Program-made: the position numbers and the translations under genes
Notes under the pieces: generated by a model
What the model was told of the DNA's origin: nothing
Seen by the model: the letters and a program-made list of their open reading frames with translations, nothing else
The model's database searches: none
In this document: one piece after another, positions 27,858 through 36,595 of the stretch
Layout of the letters: the number at the start of each line of letters is the position of its first letter
Position numbering within the stretch: position 1 is the stretch's first letter
From: Geofilum rubicundum JCM 15548
GTDB lineage: Bacteria > Bacteroidota > Bacteroidia > Bacteroidales > Marinilabiliaceae
DNA: 64,000 nt
NCBI RefSeq assembly: GCF_000974365.1
Contig: NZ_BAZW01000008.1
Location: 83,267 to 147,266 of the forward strand
Reading direction: 5' to 3'

Positions 27858-28103
27858 ATGGAGTGTCGCGAGAATTGTGCTGCCTGCTGCATTGTTATTT
27901 CTATTTCTTCCCCCATTCCCGGAATGCCCAATGGCAAACCCGCCGGGGTGGCCTGTGTGCATCTGACCCAAGATTTGAAATGTGGCCTGTTTAATTCGGC
28001 AGACCGACCTGCGGTTTGTGGAGGATTTAAGGCCGAACGTTTGATATGCGGGGACCGAACGGAAGAGGCATTTTCCATTCTTTCAGAATTGGAAAATGGT
28101 TAA
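27858..28103 (+). CDS. YkgJ-family cysteine-cluster protein
   Basis: 81 residues when started at the ATG at 27858 (MECRENCAACC); a longer frame from 27792 adds 22 unlikely residues. The N-terminal CxxxCxxCC and the downstream spaced Cys (VACVHL, LKCGLF, AVCGGF, LICG) form the YkgJ/UPF0153 pattern thought to bind a zinc or Fe-S centre. The segment GVACVHLTQDLKCGLFNSADRP is typical of short Bacteroidota members (only its first part is needed to recognise it). Function unknown. Confidence 0.85.
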   Translation: MECRENCAACCIVISISSPIPGMPNGKPAGVACVHLTQDLKCGLFNSADRPAVCGGFKAERLICGDRTEEAFSILSELENG

Positions 28104-28131
28104 TTATTATATGGGAATCCTTACTTTTTTT

Positions 28132-28139
28132 TATATTTG
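28132..28139 (+). promoter_or_regulatory. Bacteroidota -7 element for frr
   Basis: TATATTTG fits TAnnTTTG after a T8 run, giving a predicted transcript start near 28146 and a leader of about 95 bases before the frr ATG. Confidence 0.5.
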
Positions 28140-28241
28140 CTCAAAGGGATGCCTTTATCGTTCGTCAGCCTGGTCTGGTGGACGATTAAGAATTTGCTGG
28201 TCAAACATACATCTATTAATAGAATTTAATATACCACAACC

Positions 28242-28805
28242 ATGGAAGATGAAGTAAAGATAGTTCTAGAGGACACTGTTGAGAAAATGGACAAAGCCAT
28301 TGAGCACCTGGATAAGGAGATGTCCAAAGTCCGGGCCGGCAAAGCCAATCCCAAAATGCTGGATGGCATTTTGGTCGATTATTACGGAACCATGACCCCT
28401 TTGGCCCAGGTGGCCAATATCAACACCCCTGACCCGCGCACCATTGCCATTCAACCATGGGAAAAGAATTTGATTACCGCCATTGAAAAAGCCATTATGG
28501 CCGCCAATCTTGGTATGAATCCGGATAACAATGGTGATTTGGTGCGGATAAATGTGCCACCCTTGACCGAGGAGCGCCGTAAGGATTTGGTTAAAATGGT
28601 GAAAAAATTATCTGAAGAGTCCCGCATCGGTGTTCGAAATGCGCGTCGTGATGCCATAGATGAGTTCAAAAAGCTCAAAAAGGATGGCCTGCCGGAAGAT
28701 ATGGAAAAAGATGCGGCAGACCAGGCACAAAAATTGACCGATCAATATATGAGAAAGATTGATGACTTGCTCGAAAAAAAGGAAAAGGATATCATGACGG
28801 TATAA
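28242..28805 (+). CDS. frr: Ribosome recycling factor
   Basis: 187 residues, matching the family length of 185. It splits post-termination ribosomes together with EF-G. Typical segments are KVRAGKANPKMLDGILVDYY, PLTEERRKDLVKMVKKLSEE and RIGVRNARRDAIDEFKKLKK, with the helical C-terminus DQAQKLTDQYMRKIDDLLEKK. In many Bacteroidota frr follows pyrH; here pyrH lies about 35 kb away at the window end, so the pair is separated. A strong terminator follows. Confidence 0.97.
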   Translation: MEDEVKIVLEDTVEKMDKAIEHLDKEMSKVRAGKANPKMLDGILVDYYGTMTPLAQVANINTPDPRTIAIQPWEKNLITAIEKAIMAANLGMNPDNNGDLVRINVPPLTEERRKDLVKMVKKLSEESRIGVRNARRDAIDEFKKLKKDGLPEDMEKDAADQAQKLTDQYMRKIDDLLEKKEKDIMTV

Positions 28806-28850
28806 TTGGTCGATGGTCCCATTTTTTTATTGTTGATAAAATCAACCAAA

Positions 28851-28887
28851 AACAAAGAACCCCCGGTCTGGCCGGGGGTTCTTTGTT
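28851..28887 (+). terminator. Intrinsic terminator after frr
   Basis: A 16-bp perfect stem, AACAAAGAACCCCCGG paired with its complement, with a 5-base TCTGG loop and a TTT tail. Confidence 0.9.
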
Positions 28888-29022
28888 TTATTGCAGGAAG
28901 GGGCTTATTCCCTATTATTTAACAGATTAGTAATAATGTTCGTTTTTATCTGATAAGAAACTTCTCTATCTTTAGGTTCAAATTTTCGATGTAGTCTTGA
29001 GTTCTCTCAAAAAACCGTTAAT

Positions 29023-31302
29023 ATGAAGCATTTTACACCTCTTTTTCGTCTGGTTTTATGGACTTTTTTAAGTGCCGGTTTTGGGTGGTCGGTGACCGCG
29101 CAGCAGACCATTGCCTATTGGAATTTTAATGGTCCGGATTTTTCCGGCAACTGGCCACAGCCGATAGCTGCGACTTTAGGTGAGGCCAGTATCAGCTATA
29201 CTTTTAGTCAGACCGCCAGTTTTGCAGGCACCGGTATCAATGGTTTGGAGAATGAAACCAATGGCGGCAGTTTTTGTCCCCAGGGCGGTACCGATAACGA
29301 GAACAATGGTCGTTGGTTGCAGCTCTCGTTGCCTACCCTGACTGTTTCTGAGATGACCCTGACTTATGCCACCAGAAAAACCAGTACCGGTTTTTCCACC
29401 CATGACATACAATACACGGTGGATGGCAGCAACTGGGTCAGTTATCAGGTCAATGACCTTTCGGGCTACGAAAATAACTGGGTGTCCTCCCAGGTGGAGA
29501 CGGTCATTTTTACGGGCATTGAGGAGATGACCAACAATGAAGATTTTGCCATTCGAATTGTGGTGGATGGCGCTACCAGCAATAATGGTAATACACGCAT
29601 TGACAATCTGTTGCTGCAAACCTCAGAGGGGGTTATGCAGACAGAGGCCCGCTTGCAAAGCTTTCATATTGGTGACACAGATGTGCTGAGCCTAGCCCAT
29701 ATTGAGGTGGAAGATGTAAGTGCCGATGCCGGCGCCTTCTACCAGGTGGAAGATTTTTCCTTATTGTCAGGCATCTCCTTGAGCACCGTCAGTCATACGG
29801 CCACCATGGAAGTGTTTGTCAACTCCGTCCTTTTAGAACCATCGGCATATGCCGACCAGGTCTGGGATGCGGAGGATGTAATTGTGGTGACCGTGACGGC
29901 TGAAGACCCCCAATACGTGAGACATTATAAAGTTACCTTACTTCAATTGACTTTTCCCGAAGGTTTTAGCATTTCGGGCGAATTGTACGATTTTAAAGAA
30001 GTGGTGGTGGGCAACACCTCTGATGTGCAGTTTTTCTACCTGTCGGCAGGCGGATTGACCGAGGACTTGGTTCTGACCGTTCCCGATGGTTTTGGCATTT
30101 CGGTGGATTGTCGGCAAGCCTATTCCGGGTCGCTGACCATCCCTCATGCCGATGGGGATTTTATCGACAAAAGGGTGTTTGTGAATTTTGTGCCGACAGA
30201 GGTGAAAGACTACAGTGGCAGTCTGGTCATCCAATCCGGACAGGATGAAGGTGGACTGTTGTTGTCGGGCTCAGGTATCAGCAGCAATATCCCTGACGGC
30301 TATTACAGTGCTGCCACCGGCGAAAAAAAGGAATTAATGACCCGGCTTCATCAGATCATCAATAGCCATGATGTCATTTACTATTCGCAGATATGGACGG
30401 TGATAGGTGCAGCCGACCGGAAGTTTAATGATAAAATATGGGACATGTATTCCAGCTTGCCTTGCGCTGAACCGCCGTATGAATTTGAATACAGTGTGGA
30501 TCAGGATAAGGGCATTGATACGAATACAGAGGGGATTTATTACAACAGGGAACATTCATGGCCTTCCAGTTGGTGGGGCGGAAGCGATACAGATACCATG
30601 TACACCGATGTGCACCACATTTTCCCAAGCGATAAGGTCGTTAATTCGCAAAGAGGAAACTTTCCCTTTGGCGAAGTAGGGGATGTTCAATGGCTTTCGC
30701 TCAATGGCAGTTTGCTTGGTGTCAATAGCTTTGGTTCGGAATACACCGGTGCCGTTTTTGAACCCATTGATGCTTACAAAGGGGACTTTGCCAGGGCCTG
30801 GTTTTACTTTGTCACCCGCTATCAGCATCGGTTGTTGGGTTGGTCGGACGATTATATGGTCAACCTTGTTTTAAATGGCAACGATTGGCCCGTCTTCAAA
30901 CCATGGTTATTGGAAATGTTGTTGGAATGGCATCGCCATGATCCGGTAAGCCAAAAGGAGATCATCCGTAACGATGCCATAGCACTTTATCAGGGAAACC
31001 GGAATCCTTATATCGATCACCCGGAATTGGTTGATCAGGTATTCTCAATAGAAACCTCTGATCCCTTGTTTCAAATTGGAGATGTCCAGGCGTTTCCCAA
31101 TCCTTTTGATCAGGTGATTCGCCTGTCGGATCTTCCGGATGCTTACTCAGGTTTGAAAGTCTGTGACGGGATGGGCCGAGAGGTGTACGCTACCAATGGC
31201 AGGGTAACAGATATTAATACATCCAATTGGTTGCCAGGCGTATATTTTGTGGTCATCTATGATAATGGCCGACCGTCCACCACCATTAAAATGATCAAAT
31301 AA
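29023..31302 (+). CDS. Secreted endonuclease I family nuclease with type IX secretion sorting domain
   Basis: 759 residues. A signal peptide (ending VTAQ near residue 27) is followed by a lectin-like beta domain (AYWNFNGPDFSGNWP) and two beta domains (to about 430). The endonuclease I (EndA/NucM) domain runs at about 430-670 with the catalytic region YYNREHSWPSSWWGG...DVHHIFPSDKVVN (beta-beta-alpha-metal His) and RGNFPFGEV. The C-terminus (VQAFPNPFDQVIRLSDLP to PGVYFVVIYDNG) is a T9SS type A sorting domain. It is probably exported to the surface or medium to degrade extracellular DNA. It is the only clear T9SS cargo in the window. Confidence 0.9.
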   Translation: MKHFTPLFRLVLWTFLSAGFGWSVTAQQTIAYWNFNGPDFSGNWPQPIAATLGEASISYTFSQTASFAGTGINGLENETNGGSFCPQGGTDNENNGRWLQLSLPTLTVSEMTLTYATRKTSTGFSTHDIQYTVDGSNWVSYQVNDLSGYENNWVSSQVETVIFTGIEEMTNNEDFAIRIVVDGATSNNGNTRIDNLLLQTSEGVMQTEARLQSFHIGDTDVLSLAHIEVEDVSADAGAFYQVEDFSLLSGISLSTVSHTATMEVFVNSVLLEPSAYADQVWDAEDVIVVTVTAEDPQYVRHYKVTLLQLTFPEGFSISGELYDFKEVVVGNTSDVQFFYLSAGGLTEDLVLTVPDGFGISVDCRQAYSGSLTIPHADGDFIDKRVFVNFVPTEVKDYSGSLVIQSGQDEGGLLLSGSGISSNIPDGYYSAATGEKKELMTRLHQIINSHDVIYYSQIWTVIGAADRKFNDKIWDMYSSLPCAEPPYEFEYSVDQDKGIDTNTEGIYYNREHSWPSSWWGGSDTDTMYTDVHHIFPSDKVVNSQRGNFPFGEVGDVQWLSLNGSLLGVNSFGSEYTGAVFEPIDAYKGDFARAWFYFVTRYQHRLLGWSDDYMVNLVLNGNDWPVFKPWLLEMLLEWHRHDPVSQKEIIRNDAIALYQGNRNPYIDHPELVDQVFSIETSDPLFQIGDVQAFPNPFDQVIRLSDLPDAYSGLKVCDGMGREVYATNGRVTDINTSNWLPGVYFVVIYDNGRPSTTIKMIK

Positions 31303-31378
31303 CAAAGGGAGCCAAAAGTTCGGGTATGTTTTAATCCATAGAATCTGGGCCAACTTTGCCAAAGCAGGGCTTATCTTT

Positions 31379-31456
31379 ATGGCCATTATATTTGCCCTAT
31401 ACGTCCTGATAGCCATTATTTTTGGGGCTACAATGCTTGCTGGTTTGAATATGTAA
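31379..31456 (+). CDS. Possible 25-residue membrane peptide
   Basis: ATG at 31379 opens 25 codons, MAIIFALYVLIAIIFGATML followed by AGLNM, one hydrophobic helix. It lies between the nuclease and a terminator (31481). An AGGGC sequence ten bases upstream could act as a ribosome site, though SD sequences are weak evidence in this phylum. It could be chance sequence in the 3' untranslated region. Confidence 0.2.
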   Translation: MAIIFALYVLIAIIFGATMLAGLNM

Positions 31457-31480
31457 GTCATCCACTTTAAGAAAAAGGAG

Positions 31481-31511
31481 GATAGCCGGTTTTGCCGGCT
31501 ATCTTTTTTTT
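31481..31511 (+). terminator. Intrinsic terminator
   Basis: A 9-bp perfect stem GATAGCCGG/CCGGCTATC, loop TTTTG, followed by T8. It ends the nuclease transcript. Confidence 0.85.
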
Positions 31512-31568
31512 ATCTGGTTCTGAGCTACTCAATAAGGAAGGATTTTAGGCATATTCAAACAATTGCAC

Positions 31569-31576
31569 TATTTTTG
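31569..31576 (+). promoter_or_regulatory. Bacteroidota -7 element for efp
   Basis: TATTTTTG matches TAnnTTTG and lies 36 bases before the efp ATG at 31613. Confidence 0.45.
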
Positions 31577-31612
31577 TACCGGAAATTTATTTTATTATCG
31601 AAGATACATAAC

Positions 31613-31792
31613 ATGGCAACAACTGCAGATTTTAGAAATGGGATGTGTATTGAGTATAACGGGCAACTGGTGACCATTGTCCAGTTTCAGCATGTAAAGC
31701 CCGGTAAGGTCCGGCTTTTGTGCGAACCAAGCTTAAAAATATCTCTACCGGTCGGATATTGGAAAACACTTTCTCCTCCGGTGTTAAAGTAA
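31613..31792 (+). CDS. efp: Translation elongation factor P, N-terminal fragment (frameshifted)
   Basis: It starts [20 protein letters not shown], the KOW-like N-terminal domain of EF-P, and reaches QFQHVKPGK. It then runs into [10 protein letters not shown] in the wrong frame. The family expects [16 protein letters not shown]; adding one G to the GG pair at 31708-31709 restores exactly this. The break falls at the loop that carries the modified Lys/Arg contacting the P-site tRNA. EF-P relieves ribosome stalling at polyproline stretches and is nearly universal, so a sequence error is more likely than true loss. Confidence 0.88.
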   Translation: MATTADFRNGMCIEYNGQLVTIVQFQHVKPGKVRLLCEPSLKISLPVGYWKTLSPPVLK

Positions 31793-32181
31793 CGGAAGCG
31801 CGTGTTGAGCACCGTCCGCATCAATTCCTTTATAAGGATGATATGGGGTATCACTTCATGAACAGCGAAACCTTTGAGCAAATGAGTATACAGGAGCAAT
31901 TGGTGGAGTCGCCCGATCTGATGCGGGAAGGTCAGGAGGTTGATTTGGTTTACCACGTAGATTCAGAAACCCCATTGATGGTCAATCTGCCCCAGTTTGT
32001 GGTGTTTGAAATAACCTATACCGAACCAGGGGTGCGGGGAGATACTTCTTCTACCAATTCTTTAAAATCAGCTACCATAGATACAGGCGCTACCATTATG
32101 GTTCCATTGTTTATTGAACAGGGTGAGCGCATTAAAGTGGATACCAAGGAGCGTAGCTATGTAGAGCGTGCCAAAGAGTAA
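31720..32181 (+). CDS. efp: Translation elongation factor P, C-terminal fragment (frameshifted)
   Basis: It holds the rest of domain I ([21 protein letters not shown]), domain II ([23 protein letters not shown]) and the C-terminal OB domain with the EF-P signature [19 protein letters not shown] and [20 protein letters not shown]. The ATG/GTG in this frame are internal. With the upstream fragment the corrected protein is about 189 residues, the normal EF-P size. Confidence 0.88.
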   Translation: MRTKLKNISTGRILENTFSSGVKVTEARVEHRPHQFLYKDDMGYHFMNSETFEQMSIQEQLVESPDLMREGQEVDLVYHVDSETPLMVNLPQFVVFEITYTEPGVRGDTSSTNSLKSATIDTGATIMVPLFIEQGERIKVDTKERSYVERAKE

Positions 32182-32365
32182 GACTTGGAGCCTTTTAGCC
32201 ATCAAATATTGTTTAAGGGTCTGTAGATTATCACAAGAGATGAATCAACAGGCCCTTTATGTTTGAAAAAATTAAAAAATATTGATTTATCTTAAAGTGT
32301 TTTATTTGACTTCTGTTCTTTTTTTGTAAATTTAGAGAACTGCTATGAATGGGAAAATATGACAG

Positions 32366-33133
32366 ATGATTACACAAACCAGAAAGAGAAGGATTAAGCT
32401 CTACAAGGACAGATTGAATATTCTTCTGGACCTTGCGCAAACCATCAACGAGGACCATAGTATCGATGACTTATTGTCGGAGTTTGAAATTCTGTTGCGC
32501 GAAGAGTTAGATGTGGGTAAGGTGCTGGTTTATACCTGTTCGGAAGGTGTTTGGCGCAATTTGCTCAATTCAGGTGTTACCTCTGAGGAAGTGGCAGGAA
32601 TTGATGTGGCGCGTGATTTGTTAAAGTACCAGGGCATCGAAAATATCACGCTTTCTCCGCCAGACAATCTAAAAGGATTCGATGCTATTATTCCGCTCTT
32701 TCACCGGTTCAAGGCCATTGGTTATGTGCTGATAGGTGATGTGGATGAAGATTTTCAGGGCATCAGCCCCACCATTAAACACATGAAACTGATTCAGATT
32801 ATCTCTAATCTGATCATTGTTTTTGTTGAAAATAAGCGCATGCACAATGCGCTACTGGAGCAAGAGGCCATGAAGAAAGAGCTGGAATTGGCTTCTCGTA
32901 TTCAAAACCAGTTGATTCCGGGACGCGAAGATTTGCCACAGCATAAAAATATTTCTATTCATACGATTTATCAGCCTCACCTGGGTGTTGGGGGGATTAC
33001 TACGATTTTATTAAGCTTTCCAGGAATACCATTGGGTTTTGTGTGGCTGATGTCTCCGGCAAGGGGATTTCAGCGGCTTTGCTCATGTCCAATTTCCAGG
33101 CGGTTATCCGTTCGGTGTTTTCCCCTCGGATAA
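32366..33133 (+). CDS. GAF plus SpoIIE/RsbU-type serine phosphatase, N-terminal fragment (frameshifted)
   Basis: After a short basic N-terminus comes a GAF-like sensor domain (about 20-155), then a linker helix with the RsbU-type sequence ALLEQEAMKKELELASRIQN-Q-LIPG that precedes PP2C-like domains. The frame then fails: after HLGVGG it reads ITTILLSF, whereas the family needs GDYYDFI. One extra G in the G6 run at 32990-32995 yields GGDYYDFIKLSRNTIGFCVA, the metal-binding strand of the phosphatase. Such proteins usually dephosphorylate anti-anti-sigma (STAS) proteins in partner-switching modules; no STAS or RsbW gene is nearby. Confidence 0.8.
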   Translation: MITQTRKRRIKLYKDRLNILLDLAQTINEDHSIDDLLSEFEILLREELDVGKVLVYTCSEGVWRNLLNSGVTSEEVAGIDVARDLLKYQGIENITLSPPDNLKGFDAIIPLFHRFKAIGYVLIGDVDEDFQGISPTIKHMKLIQIISNLIIVFVENKRMHNALLEQEAMKKELELASRIQNQLIPGREDLPQHKNISIHTIYQPHLGVGGITTILLSFPGIPLGFVWLMSPARGFQRLCSCPISRRLSVRCFPLG

Positions 33134-33594
33134 GTCTCAGAAAGTTGGTTCATCAGTTAAACCGCAGGGTCAATGAAAGTGCCAATAGTGAGAAATTTAT
33201 TACCATGTTTATTGGTAAGTACAATGTTCTAACCCGCCGGTTGACCTATGTTAATGCAGGGCACTTGCCTCCTTTGCTTTTTGAACCCAGAAAAGGTCAT
33301 ATGCTCTCTTTAGATAAGGGATGTATTGGCTTAGGCATGCTGGATGTAATTCCTGTTATTGAAGTGGGAAAAGTGTTTGTTTCCAAGGACTCTAAGTTTT
33401 TGGCCTTCACCGACGGGTTGGTGGAACTGGAGCGGGGTAATAAAATTACTTCAGGATTGATGTCGGTTGAGAAAATCATCTCCAATCAAAAAAACATGGA
33501 TCAGAATATTGTTGAAATCAGGTCCTTTATTTCCAAGCATGTGGATATGCAATCGATTTTCGATGATATCTCTGTCATTGGAATGGAGTTTTAA
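33043..33594 (+). CDS. SpoIIE/RsbU-type serine phosphatase, C-terminal fragment (frameshifted)
   Basis: It contains most of the PP2C-like SpoIIE domain: ADVSGKGISAALLMSNFQAV (metal-binding Asp), TYVNAGHLPPLLFEP (NAGH motif), FLAFTDGLVE (TDG motif with metal Asp) and DDISVIGMEF at the end. The frame is open upstream to about 32996, so the listed start is internal. Corrected, the two fragments form one protein of about 409 residues. It converges on the hybrid kinase with 8 bases between stops, a possible functional link to signalling. Confidence 0.8.
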   Translation: MADVSGKGISAALLMSNFQAVIRSVFSPRISLRKLVHQLNRRVNESANSEKFITMFIGKYNVLTRRLTYVNAGHLPPLLFEPRKGHMLSLDKGCIGLGMLDVIPVIEVGKVFVSKDSKFLAFTDGLVELERGNKITSGLMSVEKIISNQKNMDQNIVEIRSFISKHVDMQSIFDDISVIGMEF

Positions 33595-33602
33595 CGAGGT
33601 AA

Positions 33603-35444
33603 TTAATCTGGCTGCCGGACTGTTTCTTCCAATTTCCCCGGCACAAATCTCTGGATGATTTCTATAAGCGTATTATAATTAACCGGTTTTGAAATGTATT
33701 CATCACAACCGGCTTCTATGGCCTGGGCTCTTTCGCCCTGCATGGCATAAGCTGTTTGTGCAATAACCGGAATCTTTGGTAATATTTTCTTGATGGCCCG
33801 TGTGGCCGTATAGCCATCCATTAGCGGCATTTTGATATCCATCAATACCAGGTCGATTTGCTTAATCTTTTTGATGACTTCAACCGCTTCCCGGCCATCT
33901 CTGGCCCATATCAAACTGGCGTTGAATAAGGATAAGGCTACTTCAAGATATCTAAAGTTGTCCTCTTCATCTTCCGCAATCAGGAAGGTGCGGCCTTCCC
34001 AGTTGACCTTTGCTGTAGGCCAAAGCTTCATTTTTTCATTGGCAGGAGAAACTATTTTTTGGAAAGGAATGGTGAAACAGAAGGTGGTACCCACATTGGT
34101 TCTGGGTTCTACCCAAATGTCACCACCCATATACCTGACCAAATGTCGGGCAATGGTGAGACCAATACCTGTTCCTCCATATAGCTTGTCATCATTGTTG
34201 CTGCATTTAAAAAAGCGGTTGAAAATTAATTCTTCGGTGCCTTCGGGTAGCCCTATGCCGGTGTCTTTGACGTAAAACAACATTTCTTGCTCGTTGTTGA
34301 GCGAGTAACCGAATTCCACATAACCTTTATCGGTAAATTTGATGGCATTACTGACCAGGTTACTCAATACTTTTTTCAAACGTTCGGCGTCGGTTAAAAT
34401 TTGCAGCTTTTCATCGGAGAGTCCTTCTTTGAGGTAAATTTTCACGGAAGAGGATCCTTTTCTGTACAGTTCTTCTTCGTAGGTGCTTTTTACTTCTGTC
34501 AGTATTTGATGGATTTGACACGGTGCATTGCGCACTTCAAACTGGCCGCTTTCCATTTTTGAAATGTCGATGATGTCTTCCACCAAGGACATGAGGTTGT
34601 TGGCATTGTGTCGAATAAGATCGACAAACTCGCCTTTTTCTGATTCGTTAATGCTTTTGTGCGACAAAAGGTTGGAGAACCCCAGAATAGCATTCATGGG
34701 CGTTCTTATTTCGTGCGACATGTTTGAGAGGAAGGCCGTTTTTAGCTTGTCTGACTCCTCCGCTTTCTGTCTGGCCAGCACCAAATCCTCTTGCTCTTTG
34801 CGCAAGATGCGTTGATAACGTCGTTCTTTCTTGATGCTAAACATCATTCCATTCAAGAGCGAGGTTAAGGGCGCAAGGGTAACCGTGTTCAGCACCATGA
34901 AGCTGATGGACAGGTTAACGTAGGTATGCAATGAAACATCGGGAGGATCGGCGTGCACCACAGAGCCTGAAAACCAGTAGAAACCCACCGCCGTTAGGGT
35001 TATGGCATGAAAAAGTGTATACCATAGTCCTGTAGCTGCTCCTGACATGGTGACTGCCATAATAGAACAGGCAAACAGAAAGAGCATGCCAATATTGGTA
35101 TGGGGGCCCATGAACAACAGAAAGGACCCGGTTAGGTAGAGTATAAATAAAACCCAGCCTACTTTAAACCGAAGTGGGATGCGTGGAACGCTTAAAGCAA
35201 AAAGGGACGTGACAAAAATAATGGTCGAGAAAGCAAGGAATTCATGTTGTTCTGACAGCAGAAAAAATAAGCCGTAATACAGGTAGAGCGCGACGCCAAA
35301 GAAAATAACAGCCAGCGAAAAATAATGAAATATTCTCTCCCGCCAATACTGAATGCCTTCTCCCGGTAAGGAAGACGGTCCCAGATGTCTGTTTAAAAAA
35401 GCTCTAAACTTTCTGAATAACAGGCTTTCAGATATTTTACCCAT
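33603..35444 (-). CDS. Hybrid sensor histidine kinase with C-terminal receiver
   Basis: 613 residues from the ATG at 35444. I preferred this start to a TTG 18 codons upstream because AAGGACAAGG precedes it by a few bases. Five to six membrane helices (about 38-205, no large loop) form the sensor, followed by a short coiled linker. The HisKA box is FLSNMSHEIRTPMNAILGF (H244). HATPase boxes are NLVSNAIKF, DTGIGLPEG and GGTGIGLTIARHL. The receiver has EDEEDN, acceptor D536 (LVLMDIKMPLMDGY) and the SKP Lys. The output partner is unknown; there is no Hpt or DNA-binding domain. Confidence 0.92.
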   Translation of the reverse strand: MGKISESLLFRKFRAFLNRHLGPSSLPGEGIQYWRERIFHYFSLAVIFFGVALYLYYGLFFLLSEQHEFLAFSTIIFVTSLFALSVPRIPLRFKVGWVLFILYLTGSFLLFMGPHTNIGMLFLFACSIMAVTMSGAATGLWYTLFHAITLTAVGFYWFSGSVVHADPPDVSLHTYVNLSISFMVLNTVTLAPLTSLLNGMMFSIKKERRYQRILRKEQEDLVLARQKAEESDKLKTAFLSNMSHEIRTPMNAILGFSNLLSHKSINESEKGEFVDLIRHNANNLMSLVEDIIDISKMESGQFEVRNAPCQIHQILTEVKSTYEEELYRKGSSSVKIYLKEGLSDEKLQILTDAERLKKVLSNLVSNAIKFTDKGYVEFGYSLNNEQEMLFYVKDTGIGLPEGTEELIFNRFFKCSNNDDKLYGGTGIGLTIARHLVRYMGGDIWVEPRTNVGTTFCFTIPFQKIVSPANEKMKLWPTAKVNWEGRTFLIAEDEEDNFRYLEVALSLFNASLIWARDGREAVEVIKKIKQIDLVLMDIKMPLMDGYTATRAIKKILPKIPVIAQTAYAMQGERAQAIEAGCDEYISKPVNYNTLIEIIQRFVPGKLEETVRQPD

Positions 35445-35768
35445 AATTACCTTGTCCTTGCAGATATGGCCTTGCTTGATTTTTTTTGCATAATCCAACT
35501 CTAAAGATATATATTTCAGCTATTCAAGATTTCCAAAACCTGATAAATATTGAAAAACTTATCAACAGCACACCCTGGGAGCTGTTTTTTACAACTGTCT
35601 ACATCATGCAGTCGCTGTGCGTTTTTTAAGCGCTGATGACTCAATCTGGCAGTGATAGGGAGGTTTACGGGATACATAAAAATGAAAATAGTAAATAAAA
35701 TCTTTATAAATTACAACCTTGGTAGTATTTATGCGTCTTAATGATAAAGTTATATAAATGATATCCCG
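35445..35768. other. Divergent intergenic region upstream of the sigma-factor cassette
   Basis: 324 AT-rich bases between the hybrid kinase (-) and the first lipoprotein (+). No TAnnTTTG element close to the lipoprotein start is found, so this promoter may be read by the cassette's own ECF sigma factor. That is inference. No RNA gene or repeat is seen. Confidence 0.35.
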
Positions 35769-36584
35769 ATGAAAAGTTCATGTATTAAATCTGGGTTCAT
35801 GCCCTTATTATTGGTTTTAATCACGTTGGGGGGTTGTGAGAAAGAGGACTTTACACTTCCGGTTGAGTTTACATTGAATTTTGGGCTGCTTAACGAGCCG
35901 GTTTTGGGAGGTGCGGTTGTTATTGATGAGGTGGCCATCGAATTAAGTGAGATAAGTATACAGGGTTACCGGGAACAAGGTAGTGATGTGTTTTTGTCAA
36001 GGAGCTTTGAACAAGGTAAAAGCTTTACAGTCAGCTCTTCTTCGTCAGCTTCTGCTGAAGTTCTGGACATTCCGCAGGGGGTGTATAACCCGATCTCCTT
36101 TTCATTTACTTTCAAACCCGATGAAGCGGAAGACGATTTAATGGAGGACATTCAGGATTGGCTGGAAGATCAGGCAGAAGGGGATGATTTGGAAGATTTG
36201 CAGGAGGATTTGGGCGATGTCATTCAGGATTACCTGGAAGATACCAGGCCTTGCCTGATGGTTAAGGGAAAGCTGAATCATAATGGGCAGATCAAACATA
36301 TTGTTGTCGTGGTCAACGACCCCTTAACCATGCAGATTCATGGCAAGAGAAAAAATGGAAGCTCAGAGATCAGCCTTGATAAAAACATTGTCAATGAAGG
36401 AAGTCTGCAGTTCAATCCCTCCTATTGGTTTTCCGTCATCACAGCACCAATTCTGGATGAAGCATTTGTTGGTAGGATGGACGGAGAGGCGTATATTTTA
36501 TTAAGCAAACATATAAATAGTCCCATTTATAATGCTGTCTTTAATCGAATTGAGGAGTCTACCGTATTGATAATTAATGAATAG
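35769..36584 (+). CDS. Lipoprotein of the ECF sigma cassette (first)
   Basis: 271 residues. A signal peptide ends in lipobox TLGGC, followed by EKED, the acidic stretch of surface-exposed Bacteroidota lipoproteins. The N-terminal half is a beta-like domain (VAIELSEISIQGY ... FLSRSFEQGKSF). Residues 118-160 are extremely acidic and helical (EAEDDLMEDIQDWLEDQAEG), then a second beta part follows. The plan resembles DUF4382-like lipoproteins and the lipoprotein after the sigma operon (38553), but I do not recognise a family. It ends 11 bases before the sigma factor start, so it is likely cotranscribed. Confidence 0.65.
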   Translation: MKSSCIKSGFMPLLLVLITLGGCEKEDFTLPVEFTLNFGLLNEPVLGGAVVIDEVAIELSEISIQGYREQGSDVFLSRSFEQGKSFTVSSSSSASAEVLDIPQGVYNPISFSFTFKPDEAEDDLMEDIQDWLEDQAEGDDLEDLQEDLGDVIQDYLEDTRPCLMVKGKLNHNGQIKHIVVVVNDPLTMQIHGKRKNGSSEISLDKNIVNEGSLQFNPSYWFSVITAPILDEAFVGRMDGEAYILLSKHINSPIYNAVFNRIEESTVLIINE

Positions 36585-36595
36585 ACGGTCGCGCC

